Origin: Shewanella fodinae | GTDB lineage: Bacteria; Pseudomonadota; Gammaproteobacteria; Enterobacterales; Shewanellaceae | DNA length: 64,000 nt | Reading direction: 5' to 3' | Assembly: GCF_014651955.1 (NCBI RefSeq) | Contig: NZ_BMXW01000016.1 | Span: forward strand, 21,854-85,853 | Part shown: piece by piece, positions 26,505 through 38,806 of the stretch | How positions within the stretch are numbered: the first letter of the stretch is position 1 | Layout: each line of letters starts with the position of its first letter | Made by a program: the position numbers and the translations under genes | Notes under the pieces: generated by a model | Told to the model about the DNA's origin: nothing | Database searches by the model: none | The model's input: only the letters and a program-made list of their open reading frames with translations

Positions 26505-26654
26505 ATGTCTGTTAAACATACACCAACAGGTGTTGTACACAGCGGTGCTAAAGGCGGCACCACTGGCTGCGGCACTGACACAAAGAAAAATGCTGATCAC
26601 TGGGTTAATTCCCACGAGAAAATCACATGCGATAAGAACGGCTGTAAAAACTAA
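26505..26654 (+). CDS. 49-aa cysteine-containing small protein
   Basis: A short frame starting at ATG 26505 with AGGGAAGG ahead of it. The protein is hydrophilic and Gly/Thr/Lys-rich, with three cysteines (TTGCGT near residue 21, ITCDKNGCKN at the end) and a single Trp. No signal peptide or membrane helix. It has a possible promoter (TTGACA 26425, TATTCC 26448) and its own strong terminator, so it is a self-contained transcription unit between the defence pair and the integrase. A metal- or nucleic-acid-binding mini-protein is conceivable; the function is unknown. Confidence 0.6.
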   Translation: MSVKHTPTGVVHSGAKGGTTGCGTDTKKNADHWVNSHEKITCDKNGCKN

Positions 26655-26675
26655 CGATCTTATGTGGTTGATGGA

Positions 26676-26702
26676 GGGCACTGTCTAGGTGCCCTTTTCT
26701 TT
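26676..26702 (+). terminator. Rho-independent terminator after the 49-aa gene
   Basis: GGGCAC/GTGCCC stem (26676-26681, 26689-26694) followed by TTTTCTTT. Confidence 0.85.
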
Positions 26703-26736
26703 GTAAAGATGTCGTCGTTTGGTTGTAATAATGCTC

Positions 26737-27906
26737 TTAGTCTGATGACTCATCGAAGATATCTGGAAAGGTCCGCATGGCCTCTGTGCGGCGGGTTTCC
26801 AGAATGTCTGCGTAAATTTCTGTCGTTCTGAGTTCGCTGTGGCCAAGTAATCTGGAAAGGGAATAGATGTCCAGGCCTCGGGCCAGTTGGTTTACTGCAA
26901 AGGTGTGGCGGCCAGCATGAAAGGTTACGTGTTTGGTGATCCCGGCACGTATAGCCCACTGCACTAGCGCGACGTTGCTATAGCTGTCGTAACGTAATCC
27001 TTTAAAAACCCGTTCTGTCGGTTTTCCCCTGTTTTCCAAGTTGAGCAAACGCACTGCTGAATCCGGTAAGTCGAGATATTGCAGGCCATTGCCCGAGTTT
27101 TTGAGCTTTATCTGGGAAAAGATGATTCGGTAGTGCCCTTGAGCAAACAGTTCAATTTCACTCCATACCAGTTTATGTATGTCTGACCAGCGTAGACCAG
27201 TAGTGCAGGAAAACAGAAATGCTCTTCGTAGCACATCGTAACGGCATTCTGCCTTAGTAAGGGCCTTTACCTCATCCAGAGTGAGATAAGTGCGCTGAGT
27301 CCTCTCTGCTTTGATGGATTTGACTTGTTCAACAGGGTTATCTCTGATGATTCGGTCTCGTTGTGCTTGGTTGAGTGCTGCCCGAATTTTATTGAAGTAG
27401 CTACAGGCGGTATTCCTAGAGAGGCCGGTATCTGATTTTGTCATTGCCTCATGCTGTAGGTAATGGCGGAACCCTTCCAAAAAGTATTTATCTACCTGTT
27501 CAAAAGTGAGTTCTGCGTGGCCGTGGTATCGGTGGAGATGGATGCCCGCTGAAATCCAAATTGAGTAATTGGATTTACTACCGGATGCTTTACTTGCTGT
27601 TACTTGATCGAAGTAGTCAAAGAAACTGGCATTGAGTTTGGTGCGGTCATCCAATCCATGTTTGGCTGATTCCATTTCCAGTAGACGCTTGGCTCGAATG
27701 GCCTCAGCTTTTTGCAATGTGGTTTTATTGTGCTCGCGCTCAACTGCGTTTTTTGGCTTGTTGTAGAGGAATAGATTCAGCGGTTCGTAAGAGCGCTTTT
27801 GAGCCCTTGAACCGTCTTCCGCGGTCTTTGAGCCGTAATAGTACACAAGCCTGATGGGGCGCAGGCCATTCTTATCTGGTTCTCGTTTTTGTATATTGAT
27901 TTTCAT
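26737..27906 (-). CDS. int: Tyrosine recombinase, integrase of the island
   Basis: 389 residues. An N-terminal arm-binding and SAM-like core-binding region (residues 1-200) precedes the catalytic domain. Visible catalytic residues are Arg in TTGLRWSDI, the HAGRH box (His and Arg), His in LLGHSEL, and Tyr in TTEIYADI. The gene reads toward the island interior and begins about 160 bp from the mnmE attachment site, the usual position for an integrase that acts on that site. It would both insert and, with a directionality factor, excise the island. No frameshift is seen. Confidence 0.93.
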   Translation of the reverse strand: MKINIQKREPDKNGLRPIRLVYYYGSKTAEDGSRAQKRSYEPLNLFLYNKPKNAVEREHNKTTLQKAEAIRAKRLLEMESAKHGLDDRTKLNASFFDYFDQVTASKASGSKSNYSIWISAGIHLHRYHGHAELTFEQVDKYFLEGFRHYLQHEAMTKSDTGLSRNTACSYFNKIRAALNQAQRDRIIRDNPVEQVKSIKAERTQRTYLTLDEVKALTKAECRYDVLRRAFLFSCTTGLRWSDIHKLVWSEIELFAQGHYRIIFSQIKLKNSGNGLQYLDLPDSAVRLLNLENRGKPTERVFKGLRYDSYSNVALVQWAIRAGITKHVTFHAGRHTFAVNQLARGLDIYSLSRLLGHSELRTTEIYADILETRRTEAMRTFPDIFDESSD

Positions 27907-28067
27907 AGGTTTTTCTCATCTTGTGCTCCGCATGTGCTCCAGAATTTATCTTCGGAGCACATACGGAGCAAGAATCGACAAAACCCTTCAAATCACTTCC
28001 CACCAAGTAAAACAAAATTATTTTAAAATCATAATGTTGTTTTGATTTGGTTTGATACGTTTTACTA

Positions 28068-28087
28068 TTTTACTTCCCAATACAGAA
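28068..28087. repeat. Right attachment-site repeat in the mnmE 3' end
   Basis: TTTTACTTCCCAATACAGAA covers the stop and the last five codons of mnmE. It matches the 18-bp core used by SGI1-type islands as I remember it. The partner copy is at 4795. Confidence 0.85.
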
Positions 28088-29431
28088 TGAGCTAAAGATG
28101 CGACCCAGCAGGTCATCAGAGGTAAACTGGCCGGTGATCTCGCTTAATGCTTCTTGGGTTAAGCGTAATTCTTCCGCTAGCAGTTCGCCGGCTTGGAATA
28201 CTTCCAACTGCTCTTTACCAAGCGCGAGATGTTCACTGGCAGTTTGCAACGCATCGAGGTGACGGCGGCGGGCAATGAAGCTACCTTCCAGATTGCTCTG
28301 ATAACCCATTAGTTGTTTTAAGTGTTGTTTTAATTCAGACATTCCTAGGCCAGTTTTGGCGGAGATTCGATAAACGCTGTAACCTTGTTCTTCTGTTGGA
28401 GCTAAAGCTTCTCCCGTTAAGTCGGCTTTATTGCGGACTACGGTAATGCCGAGTTTGGCGGGTAATCGGTCGACAAAATCTGGCCATATATCCTTGGGAT
28501 CGACAGCGTCTGTATCGGTGCCATCCACCATAAATAAGACCCGATCGGCATTGGCTATTTCGGCCCAAGCGCGTTCAATACCAATTTTCTCGACGGCATC
28601 GTCGGTATTGCGTAGCCCTGCGGTATCAATGATGTGCAGTGGCATGCCATCAATATGAATATGCTCACGCAGCACATCGCGGGTGGTACCGGCTATCTCG
28701 GTTACAATTGCGGATTCTTTCCCTGCAAGCGCATTCAGCAGGCTGGATTTCCCGGCATTGGGGCGGCCGGCGATCACCACTTTCATACCTTCACGGATCA
28801 GTGCGCCTTGTTGAGCGCTTTGCTGCACTTCGCTGAGTTTGTCGATAATGCGATATAAAGCGTTAGCAATTTTGCCATCGGAAAGAAAATCGACTTCTTC
28901 ATCTGGAAAATCAATCGCGGCTTCGACATAAAGGCGCAGATTAGTGACTTGCTCCACCAGTTGATGTACTTCTTTGGAAAACTCGCCCTGTAAAGATGCC
29001 ATCGCACTTTTTGCGGCTTGTTCGCTGGTGGCTTCAATCAAGTCGGCGATGGCTTCGGCCTGGGCAAGATCTAATTTGTCATTTAGAAAGGCTTGTTCAC
29101 TGAATTCCCCCGGGCGAGCCATGCGCACACCTTCCAGTTCCAATATGGTCTTTATCAGCATATCCATGACAATTTGACCACCGTGTCCCTGTAACTCCAG
29201 TACATCTTCGCCAGTGAAGGAGTTGGGGCCTTTAAAAAACAAGGCGATACCCTGATCCAATGTATGTCCTTGGCTGTTTTTAAATGAACAGTAATCCGCA
29301 TAGCGGGCTTTAGGCAGATGACCAAGTACTTTCATGGCAACATCTGCGGCTTTGTCACCGGATACTCTGACTATGCCCACACCGCCTTTGCCTGGCGCGG
29401 TTGCCTGCGCCACAATGGTATCTGCTGCCAC
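28070..29431 (-). CDS. mnmE: tRNA modification GTPase MnmE
   Basis: 453 residues from GTG 29431, which has AAAGGA upstream; this gives the canonical length. With MnmG the enzyme makes the 5-(carboxymethyl)aminomethyl group on U34 of several tRNAs. Motifs: N-terminal folate-binding domain, P-loop [21 protein letters not shown] and NKAD, and the C-terminal FCIGK whose Cys is conserved. The 3' end is intact even though it is the island's target, so MnmE should be functional. It lies downstream of yidC with a terminator between them. Confidence 0.97.
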   Translation of the reverse strand: MAADTIVAQATAPGKGGVGIVRVSGDKAADVAMKVLGHLPKARYADYCSFKNSQGHTLDQGIALFFKGPNSFTGEDVLELQGHGGQIVMDMLIKTILELEGVRMARPGEFSEQAFLNDKLDLAQAEAIADLIEATSEQAAKSAMASLQGEFSKEVHQLVEQVTNLRLYVEAAIDFPDEEVDFLSDGKIANALYRIIDKLSEVQQSAQQGALIREGMKVVIAGRPNAGKSSLLNALAGKESAIVTEIAGTTRDVLREHIHIDGMPLHIIDTAGLRNTDDAVEKIGIERAWAEIANADRVLFMVDGTDTDAVDPKDIWPDFVDRLPAKLGITVVRNKADLTGEALAPTEEQGYSVYRISAKTGLGMSELKQHLKQLMGYQSNLEGSFIARRRHLDALQTASEHLALGKEQLEVFQAGELLAEELRLTQEALSEITGQFTSDDLLGRIFSSFCIGK

Positions 29432-29467
29432 ATTTTTTCCTTTGTTGTTATTCAAATACTGGATAAT

Positions 29468-29492
29468 CAAAAGGCGGCCATCAGCCGCCTTT
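29468..29492 (-). terminator. Terminator between yidC and mnmE
   Basis: Read on the minus strand, an AAAGGCGGC/GCCGCCTTT stem with a five-base loop ends in a short T run. It lies just after the yidC stop. Confidence 0.75.
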
Positions 29493-29510
29493 GGGGGAAG
29501 AGTTTTTGGG

Positions 29511-31145
29511 TTATTTCAAGCCTTTCTTCTCTAGCCCGGCGTAGATAATCTTCTGTTGGATAATAGCCACAATGTTACCCATCAACCAGTACAGTACTAG
29601 GCCAGATGGGAACCACAGGAAGAATACTGTAAATACCACTGGCATATACTGCATCATCTTTGCCTGCATAGGATCCATAGTGGGCGACATCGGCTGTAGC
29701 TTCTGCATGATGAACATAGATACGCCGTTCAGAATAGGCAGCACATAGTATGGATCTTGTACTGACAAGTCGTGGATCCACAGCATGAATGGGGCGTGGC
29801 GCAATTCTACACTTTCAAGTAGAACCCAGTATAAGGCTAAGAAGATTGGCATCTGCAGCATGATCGGCAGACAGCCTCCCATTGGGTTAACCTTCTCTTT
29901 CTTATACATCTCCATCATGGCCTGACCCATCTTTTGGCGATCATCACCAAAACGGTCTTTCAACTCTTGGATTTTTGGCTGTAGATTACGCATCTTCGCC
30001 ATAGAGGTGTATTGGGCGCGGGTAAGCGGGAACAGAATACCGCGCACGGTAAAGGTGATCAGAATAATTGCCAACCCCCAATTACCCACAAACGAATGGA
30101 AGAACATCATCAGCTTGTAGATAGGCACAGCTAACCACCACAATACACCGTAATCAACCACTAGATTTAAGGTATCGGACAGTTCTGAAAGTGCGGCCTG
30201 ATCTTTTGGACCAACATAGAAATCGGCCCCTACGGTTGCAGTTTTACCTGGTGCTACGGTATCCGCTTGACCACGGAAACCTATATTAGCCATAGTGCCG
30301 TTGCTGACGCTGGAATAAATAAGATTACTTTGATCCGCTGGTGGAACCCAAGCTGATACAAAGTAGTGTTGCAACATGGCTACCCAACCGCCTTGGGTCT
30401 CTTTGTGCAGATCTTTTTCTGTGATTTCGTCAAATTTGTACTTTTCATAACGGGTATCAGCGGTGGAATACGCCGCACCTCGATATGTTGGCATCATCAT
30501 ATGGCTATCAGATGGTTTGATAGTCTGCTTAATTTGACCATACATCTGCACCTGCAATGGCGCAGATGTCGTGTTATCAATCTGATAATCTACCCGGATA
30601 TCAAATTTGCCCTTACGGAAAGTGAATATCTTGGTGTATTTTACGCCGTTTGGTGCGGTATAGGTCATGGGCACTTGCAGCGTGTCATTACCATCTTTCA
30701 TCTGAAATTCAGTACTGGCCACTGTATAGGTTGGGCGGCCAGTGCTGCTGTCAATACCACCACTACCAATCAGGCCGCTTTGCGCAACGTAGGTAAATCC
30801 TGGTTTTTGTTCTAAAAGTACAAAAGGATCGTCTTTACCTTGCTCCAGTTTATGAGCAACTAGCGCCGCATGTACTATGTCTCCGCCAACAGGGTTGATC
30901 AGTACGTCTAACTGATCTGTTTTAACCCGCACTAACTCTTTGGAGGCAACAACTGGATGTTCTTCCGGTACACCAGCCTTACTGTCGGCATTGGGCACGT
31001 CATTTTGAAGGGTGTCCTGATTTGAGGATGTTACTGTTGTTTCAGTAACGGCTGGTTTTGGCGCTTTATCTGTCTGCCATTGCTGCCAAATCATAAAACT
31101 GACAGCTAACAGCGCGATAAGCAGAATATTGCGTTGAGATTCCAT
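29511..31145 (-). CDS. yidC: Membrane protein insertase YidC
   Basis: 544 residues, the normal proteobacterial length. The N-terminal signal anchor ([18 protein letters not shown]) is followed by the large periplasmic beta-sandwich domain and the conserved five-helix insertase core (about 340-530), including [18 protein letters not shown] with its conserved Arg and a cytoplasmic hairpin ([21 protein letters not shown]). It inserts and folds inner-membrane proteins alone or with SecYEG. It is the fourth gene of the rpmH-rnpA-yidD-yidC cluster, 3 bp after yidD. Confidence 0.98.
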   Translation of the reverse strand: MESQRNILLIALLAVSFMIWQQWQTDKAPKPAVTETTVTSSNQDTLQNDVPNADSKAGVPEEHPVVASKELVRVKTDQLDVLINPVGGDIVHAALVAHKLEQGKDDPFVLLEQKPGFTYVAQSGLIGSGGIDSSTGRPTYTVASTEFQMKDGNDTLQVPMTYTAPNGVKYTKIFTFRKGKFDIRVDYQIDNTTSAPLQVQMYGQIKQTIKPSDSHMMMPTYRGAAYSTADTRYEKYKFDEITEKDLHKETQGGWVAMLQHYFVSAWVPPADQSNLIYSSVSNGTMANIGFRGQADTVAPGKTATVGADFYVGPKDQAALSELSDTLNLVVDYGVLWWLAVPIYKLMMFFHSFVGNWGLAIILITFTVRGILFPLTRAQYTSMAKMRNLQPKIQELKDRFGDDRQKMGQAMMEMYKKEKVNPMGGCLPIMLQMPIFLALYWVLLESVELRHAPFMLWIHDLSVQDPYYVLPILNGVSMFIMQKLQPMSPTMDPMQAKMMQYMPVVFTVFFLWFPSGLVLYWLMGNIVAIIQQKIIYAGLEKKGLK

Positions 31146-31148
31146 AGC

Positions 31149-31403
31149 CTATTTATTACACCTGTTCTTTTTAGGAGGTACGGGGTCGTTGCCGCCCGGA
31201 TGCAAAGGGTGACATTTTAATATGCGTTTTATAGCAAACCAACTCCCTTTGACAGTTCCGTGCACTTGCACAGCTTCTATCGCGTAATGGGAGCAGGAAG
31301 GGTTGAATCGGCAGCGCTGTCCCAGCATCGGGCTGATAAAAAGCTGGTAGCCTCTGATGAATTTAATAATCAACCATTGAAACGGCGACTGAGTTTGCGC
31401 CAT
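31149..31403 (-). CDS. yidD: Membrane protein insertion efficiency factor YidD
   Basis: 84 residues. Family signature [19 protein letters not shown], then [20 protein letters not shown]. It is an amphipathic inner-membrane-associated protein that helps YidC-dependent insertion. It overlaps the 3' end of rnpA by 34 bp, as in many gammaproteobacteria. Confidence 0.96.
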   Translation of the reverse strand: MAQTQSPFQWLIIKFIRGYQLFISPMLGQRCRFNPSCSHYAIEAVQVHGTVKGSWFAIKRILKCHPLHPGGNDPVPPKKNRCNK

Positions 31404-31726
31404 AACTTTTCCACCAATTTCCTGAGCTGTTCATTCTCCAGCTCCAGAACACCGCCGCGAACCAATACCACAATGTCCACCGGTGGCAGATTATACTGAT
31501 TTAGTCTGAAACTTTCGCGCACAACGCGTTTGACTCTGTTGCGCTGGTTAGCTCTTTTTACATGACGTTTGGCAACAGTCAAGCCTAATCTGGGATGTTC
31601 CAGACCATTAGGGGTCGCCAACAGAGTTATTTCAGCAGAAGAAGCTTTTTGCGGGTTGGTAAAAACAGAATTGAATTGTGCGGGAGTTAACAAGCGTAAC
31701 TCCCGCGAAAAGGTGTAGCTAGTCAC
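31370..31726 (-). CDS. rnpA: Ribonuclease P protein component
   Basis: 118 residues starting at GTG. The RNR motif region is clear ([18 protein letters not shown]), with the Phe-rich N terminus that binds precursor tRNA leader sequence. With the RNase P RNA, encoded elsewhere, it processes tRNA 5' ends. It is co-transcribed with rpmH, 20 bp upstream, and overlaps yidD. Confidence 0.97.
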   Translation of the reverse strand: MTSYTFSRELRLLTPAQFNSVFTNPQKASSAEITLLATPNGLEHPRLGLTVAKRHVKRANQRNRVKRVVRESFRLNQYNLPPVDIVVLVRGGVLELENEQLRKLVEKLWRKLSRRFNG

Positions 31727-31746
31727 CTAATTGTCTACTTGCTTAA

Positions 31747-31884
31747 TTAAGCAGAAAGACGAGCGCGACCTTTAGCACGGCGACGAGCCAGTACCTTGCG
31801 GCCGTTAGCTGTAGCCATACGAGCGCGGAAGCCGTGAGTACGCTTGCGCTTCAGGTTGCTTGGTTGAAAAGTACGTTTACTCAT
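31747..31884 (-). CDS. rpmH: 50S ribosomal protein L34
   Basis: 45 residues translated from ATG 31884: a short basic protein starting [19 protein letters not shown] and continuing with the standard [19 protein letters not shown] tail. First gene of the rpmH-rnpA-yidD-yidC cluster, divergent from dnaA. Its promoter lies in the shared 440-bp region. Confidence 0.98.
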   Translation of the reverse strand: MSKRTFQPSNLKRKRTHGFRARMATANGRKVLARRRAKGRARLSA

Positions 31885-31979
31885 GATGGCAATCCGTCTT
31901 TGTTAGTTAATTTTCCTCTACCGGGAAAATTCGGAGAGGGTATAAAAAAGAGGCCGAATTGTAATCACATTTACCTTGG

Positions 31980-32300
31980 ACGTCAATAAGCAGAATGTCC
32001 GGTATATGTAATTACTGCCTCTATTTAGCGATCTGTTGATGTGGTTAACATACAATATGTGGATAACTCTGTGTACTTACCACAATATATAGTAGCTAAA
32101 GCGGCTATTAATAGATCGCTGGGGCGGCATTATAGATCAACTCAGATCCCTTAATAAAGTGGTAAATATCATGGATTATCCCCCTAGAGATCCTGTAGGA
32201 TCTGACAGGATCTAACGGGTAGTAAGATCTCGATCGCTTTGGGGATAATTATGCTTCGACCATAGCGATTATTCAGATCTCTCTATAGAATAGCCTCCCT
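31980..32300. promoter_or_regulatory. GATC- and DnaA-box-rich region upstream of dnaA
   Basis: Ten GATC sites fall between 32030 and 32279, far above chance. One perfect DnaA box in reverse orientation (TGTGGATAA, 32058-32066) is joined by near-boxes: TTATCCCC at 32176, GGGGATAAT at 32241 and GGGGATAAG at 32316 just before the dnaA start. The region must hold the divergent rpmH and dnaA promoters. DnaA autoregulation with Dam/SeqA control is the simplest reading; a dnaA-linked replication origin is possible. Confidence 0.65.
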
Positions 32301-32326
32301 TGAGGAGATGGATTGGGGATAAGTTT

Positions 32327-33718
32327 GTGACTGTTTCACTATGGCAGCAATGTGTCGGCAGATTGCAAGACGAGCTTTCAGCTCAGCAGTTCAGTATGTG
32401 GATCAGACCATTGCAGGCTGAAATGGATGGTGAAACCTTAGTATTGTACGCGCCCAACCGGTTTGTGCTGGACTGGGTAAGGGATAAGTATCTCAATATT
32501 ATTAACCAGTTTTTTAGCGAACACCTCGGAAGTGAAGCCCCTAAACTCCGTTTTGATATAGGCAGCCGTCCGGCCCCTCGGACTGAGGTTGTTAGCTCGG
32601 CCATTAATAACAAAAACCATACTCGCCCAGTGACTAAATCCAGCGTAGCGGCAGTATTCAATAATGATGATGAAGAGCCCGTTAGCAATCACCCATACCG
32701 CAGCAATATTAATCCAACTTACCAGTTTGATAACTTTGTTGAAGGTAAGTCTAACCAGTTAGGTAAAGCGGCAGCGCAACAGGTTTCTGAAAACCCAGGC
32801 GGTGCTTACAATCCATTGTTCCTATACGGTGGTACCGGTCTAGGTAAAACCCATCTGCTACACGCTGTTGGCAATGGCATTCTTAAAAATAATCCTCATG
32901 CCAAAGTGGTGTATATGCATTCTGAGCGGTTTGTTCAGGACATGGTTAAGGCATTGCAGAATAACGCTATTGAAGATTTTAAACGCTATTATCGCAGCGT
33001 TGATGCCCTGTTTATTGATGATATTCAGTTTTTTGCCAACAAAGATCGTTCCCAGGAAGAGTTTTTCCATACCTTTAATGCGTTGCTGGAAGGCAATCAT
33101 CAGATCATTCTAACCTCAGACCGTTATCCCAAAGAGATTGATGGGGTTGAAGATCGACTGAAGTCTCGCTTTGGCTGGGGTCTTACTGTCGCTATTGAAC
33201 CGCCGGAATTGGAAACACGGGTGGCAATTCTGATGCGCAAGGCGTTAGAAAACGGTATTAACTTGCCGGATGAAGTGGCTTTTTTTATTGCTAAACGCTT
33301 ACGTTCGAATGTGCGTGAGCTTGAAGGTGCTTTAAACCGGGTGATCGCTAATGCAAACTTCACCGGTCGACCAATTACTATCGATTTTGTGCGCGAAGCA
33401 CTGCGTGACCTATTGGCTCTGCAGGAAAAATTAGTCACTATAGACAATATTCAGAAAACAGTCGCTGAATACTACAAGATCAAGATGGCGGATATGTTGT
33501 CCAAGCGACGCTCCCGTAGTGTTGCCCGTCCTCGACAGATGGCTATGGCACTTTCTAAAGAGCTGACTAACCAGAGTCTGCCCGAAATCGGTGATGCTTT
33601 TGGCGGACGAGATCATACGACAGTGTTACATGCCTGTCGCAAAATTGCCCAGCTCAGAGAAGAGAGCCACGACATCAAAGAAGATTACGCCAACTTGATC
33701 CGAACCTTATCTTCTTAA
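32327..33718 (+). CDS. dnaA: Chromosomal replication initiator DnaA
   Basis: 463 residues from GTG 32327; this start gives the usual N terminus ([17 protein letters not shown]). Domain I is residues 1-85, followed by a linker. The AAA+ domain III has Walker [14 protein letters not shown] and Walker B FIDDIQFF. Domain IV carries the DnaA signature [16 protein letters not shown]. It binds DnaA boxes and melts the origin. It is followed by dnaN, recF and gyrB, all on the same strand. Confidence 0.98.
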   Translation: MTVSLWQQCVGRLQDELSAQQFSMWIRPLQAEMDGETLVLYAPNRFVLDWVRDKYLNIINQFFSEHLGSEAPKLRFDIGSRPAPRTEVVSSAINNKNHTRPVTKSSVAAVFNNDDEEPVSNHPYRSNINPTYQFDNFVEGKSNQLGKAAAQQVSENPGGAYNPLFLYGGTGLGKTHLLHAVGNGILKNNPHAKVVYMHSERFVQDMVKALQNNAIEDFKRYYRSVDALFIDDIQFFANKDRSQEEFFHTFNALLEGNHQIILTSDRYPKEIDGVEDRLKSRFGWGLTVAIEPPELETRVAILMRKALENGINLPDEVAFFIAKRLRSNVRELEGALNRVIANANFTGRPITIDFVREALRDLLALQEKLVTIDNIQKTVAEYYKIKMADMLSKRRSRSVARPRQMAMALSKELTNQSLPEIGDAFGGRDHTTVLHACRKIAQLREESHDIKEDYANLIRTLSS

Positions 33719-33733
33719 TCAGGGAACAGAATA

Positions 33734-34834
33734 ATGAAATTTTCAATTGATAGGGATGACCTATTGAAGCCGTTGCAACTGGTCAGTGGTGCGGTTGAAA
33801 GAAGGCATAACCTGCCAATTCTGGCAAATCTCCTTGTGGAAGTAAGTAATCACTCACTAAAGTTTACTGGCACTGACTTGGAAGTTGAGTTGGTCGGCAG
33901 TGCCGCCATCAGTGGCGATGTGCAGGAAGGGCGTACTACAGTACCAGCCAAAAAGTTGTTGGATATTGTTAAATCCCTACCAGAACAGAGTGAAGTCAAA
34001 ATAGAGCAGCAGGAAAACAAATGGTTGCTACGTTGTGGCCGCAGCCGCTTCACTCTGGCAACTTTGCCTGCAGAAGAATATCCCAACGTCGAAAGTTTTC
34101 AGCCCAATATTGAATTCTCTATCAAACAGGGCACGCTGAAATCTCTGATCGATGCGACCCAGTTTTCTATGGCTAACCAGGATGTGCGTTATTACCTCAA
34201 CGGTTTGTTGTTTGAAACCGAAGGTAATGTGTTGCGAACGGTTGCTACAGATGGTCACCGCTTGGCGCTGAGCCATCGCGCGATTGATGCTTCTTTGCCC
34301 GAAAACCAAGTGATTGTTCCCCGTAAGGGCGTCGTGGAATTGGCGCGTTTATTAGATGCTGATGATCAGGAAATCAGCATTGCCATTGGTGATAATGCTA
34401 TTCGTGCCACTACCGCGGCGGCGGTACTCACCAGTAAGTTGGTGGATGGCCGTTTTCCTGATTATCGCCGAGTGTTACCTAAGGGCGGCGACAAAATCGT
34501 GCTCGCTAGCCGTAATGCCTTACGTCAGGCGTTATTACGAGCTTCTATTTTGTCAAATGAGAAGTTCCGAGGGGTGCGGGTACAGCTGGAAAATTCATTG
34601 TTAAAAATTACTGCTAACAATCCTGAACAGGAAGAGGCTGAAGAAATCATCGATGTGGAATATGGTGGTGACGCCCTGGAAATTGGTTTTAACGTCTCCT
34701 ATCTGCTGGATGTGCTCAACAGCCTTAAATCTGATGATGTGCGAATTACCCTCAGTGATGGTAACTCTAGTGCACTGATTGAAAATCATCAGGAAGAAGA
34801 CTCTATGTATGTAGTAATGCCTATGCGGCTGTAA
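33734..34834 (+). CDS. dnaN: DNA polymerase III sliding clamp (beta subunit)
   Basis: 366 residues, full length, three clamp domains. Recognised by the start MKFSIDRDDLLKPLQLVSGAVERR-type segment and the C-terminal VMPMRL that forms part of the protein-binding pocket. The ring-shaped dimer tethers the replicase to DNA. It lies 15 bp after dnaA with a ribosome site AGGGAAC, and recF follows 12 bp later. Confidence 0.98.
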   Translation: MKFSIDRDDLLKPLQLVSGAVERRHNLPILANLLVEVSNHSLKFTGTDLEVELVGSAAISGDVQEGRTTVPAKKLLDIVKSLPEQSEVKIEQQENKWLLRCGRSRFTLATLPAEEYPNVESFQPNIEFSIKQGTLKSLIDATQFSMANQDVRYYLNGLLFETEGNVLRTVATDGHRLALSHRAIDASLPENQVIVPRKGVVELARLLDADDQEISIAIGDNAIRATTAAAVLTSKLVDGRFPDYRRVLPKGGDKIVLASRNALRQALLRASILSNEKFRGVRVQLENSLLKITANNPEQEEAEEIIDVEYGGDALEIGFNVSYLLDVLNSLKSDDVRITLSDGNSSALIENHQEEDSMYVVMPMRL

Positions 34835-34846
34835 GCCGGGCGTTGC

Positions 34847-35929
34847 ATGAGTCTCAGCCAGTTTAATATTCAACATTTTCGTAATATTGCTTCAGCCCAA
34901 CTGCAACCTGGCAGTGGGCTGAATCTTATTTATGGACAAAATGGCAGTGGCAAAACCAGCATACTGGAAGCGATTTATTTCCTGGGTATGGGGCGTTCGT
35001 TCCGCAGTCATTTGGCCCAACGTGTCATCTGTAATGAGCAAGAACAATTAACACTGTTTGCTAGGTTACAGGTGCACGACACTCAGCATAAAGTCGGCGT
35101 GCGCCGTTTCCGTAATGGTGATACCGATGTCAAAATTGATGGCGAAAAAATCAAGCGGTTATCGATACTCGCAGAGACATTGCCAATACAACTGATCACG
35201 CCTGAGAGTTTTTCCCTACTATTTGAAGGTCCGAAAGCGAGACGCCAGTTTATCGACTGGGGAGCGTTCCATTCAGACCCAATGTTTTATCCACAATGGA
35301 TGAACGTCAGGCGAGTGTTGAAGCAGCGCAACCAGCTGTTACGAGATGGCGCCAACTATCAGCAGATAGCCTATTGGGATCGCGAATTTGTGCGTTATTC
35401 AGAGGCGGTTACTGCTATACGAAACCATTATGTGGACTCGTTAAATGGACTGTTAAAGGGTATAATCGGAGAGTTTTTACCACAGGCAGACATCAGGGTT
35501 TCCTTTACTCGTGGTTGGGACAGTAAAACGCCTCTGGCGGCGCTGTTAGAAGCGCAATACAGCCGCGATGTAGTGATGGGATTTACGGTGAGCGGACCCC
35601 ATAAAGCAGATTTGCGTTTACGGGTCGGTAATTTGCCCGCTCAGGATGCGTTATCCCGGGGACAGCTTAAGCTGCTGGTGTGTGCGCTGCGGATTGCACA
35701 GGGAAAGTTGCTAAAACAACAGCAGGATAAAGACAGTATCTATCTGGTGGACGATCTGCCGTCAGAACTGGATGCCAAACACAGGCAGTTATTGCTACAG
35801 CAATTGAGTGAGACCGGTGCGCAAGTATTTGTTACTGCCATTGATCCAGCTGCAATAGCTGATTCATTAAACACTCCACCGGAACGGATTTTCCGGGTAG
35901 AACAGGGGAGTGTGACGGTCATTGAATAA
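34847..35929 (+). CDS. recF: DNA replication and repair protein RecF
   Basis: 360 residues. SMC-like ATPase: Walker [13 protein letters not shown] near residue 30, ABC signature region [14 protein letters not shown] (about 265), Walker [12 protein letters not shown]. With RecOR it loads RecA at gaps. The position between dnaN and gyrB is standard. It starts with ATG in the usual frame, [13 protein letters not shown]. Confidence 0.97.
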   Translation: MSLSQFNIQHFRNIASAQLQPGSGLNLIYGQNGSGKTSILEAIYFLGMGRSFRSHLAQRVICNEQEQLTLFARLQVHDTQHKVGVRRFRNGDTDVKIDGEKIKRLSILAETLPIQLITPESFSLLFEGPKARRQFIDWGAFHSDPMFYPQWMNVRRVLKQRNQLLRDGANYQQIAYWDREFVRYSEAVTAIRNHYVDSLNGLLKGIIGEFLPQADIRVSFTRGWDSKTPLAALLEAQYSRDVVMGFTVSGPHKADLRLRVGNLPAQDALSRGQLKLLVCALRIAQGKLLKQQQDKDSIYLVDDLPSELDAKHRQLLLQQLSETGAQVFVTAIDPAAIADSLNTPPERIFRVEQGSVTVIE

Positions 35930-35936
35930 CCGATGA

Positions 35937-38363
<2,427 letters not shown>

Positions 38364-38391
38364 GGCGTAAATTGCTTTTGTGACATGAAAG

Positions 38392-38422
38392 GGGGAGACA
38401 GACACATTGGTCTCCCTTTTTT
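38392..38422 (+). terminator. Terminator of the dnaA-gyrB operon
   Basis: GGGAGAC/GTCTCCC stem with a 10-bp loop followed by TTTTTT. Confidence 0.88.
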
Positions 38423-38753
38423 ATGTCTATAAAATCTGGCGTTAAGCCTCTAAAGTTCAGTGGTGGTGACATAACATACGGACATCACAAGGCTTGCGCT
38501 CTGTTTGGCTGTCTATGGGATCTTATGATTGCTATCCCAAAATTTTTCCAACAGCTAACCCCTTAGTCTTGTCTCTTCATACGTGGATAATGCACAGGTG
38601 GTGTACGCAATTGATCTATAACGTTGTTGCTGAGTACGGCAAGCATGCCGCAGATTGTCTGAATGGTTAGAGTGGGGAAGGCCGGATGTTAGCGAGACGA
38701 TAATCTGGCCAGAGATTGCAGGGGCCGTTACAATAATAACATTAAAAATCAAT
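38423..38753. other. Gene-free stretch between gyrB and glyS
   Basis: About 330 bp between two convergent operons. I see no credible reading frame, RNA gene or recognisable regulatory element; short imperfect palindromes occur near 38640. Confidence 0.45.
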
Positions 38754-38790
38754 AAAATAGAAAGCTCACCAATTGGCGAGCTTTCTATTT
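38754..38790 (-). terminator. Terminator of the glyQS operon
   Basis: AGAAAGCTC/GAGCTTTCT stem (38759-38767, 38778-38786) with T-rich flanks on both sides, so it may act in both directions. Confidence 0.85.
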
Positions 38791-38806
38791 AATAGCTGTT
38801 TTACGC

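Larger units (their letters stand above)
4795..28087. mobile_element. Genomic island of about 23.3 kb inserted at the 3' end of mnmE
   Basis: The island lies between a 20-bp repeat at 4795-4814 and its near copy at 28068-28087 (18 of 20 identical). The right copy spans the last codons and stop of mnmE. The integrase gene ends about 160 bp from the right copy. The contents are accessory: recombinase, IS30, metabolic genes of foreign style, a MobI-like gene, AlpA, an excisionase-like gene and a Gabija-like defence pair. The mnmE (trmE) 3' end is the known target of SGI1-type islands, whose 18-bp core has essentially the same sequence. The island is probably composite, with 10.2-18.3 kb a later insertion. 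Confidence 0.8.

Noticed and set aside
30366..30815. A 149-codon plus frame opposite yidC
   Set aside because: YidC is certain on the minus strand; the plus frame has no motif.
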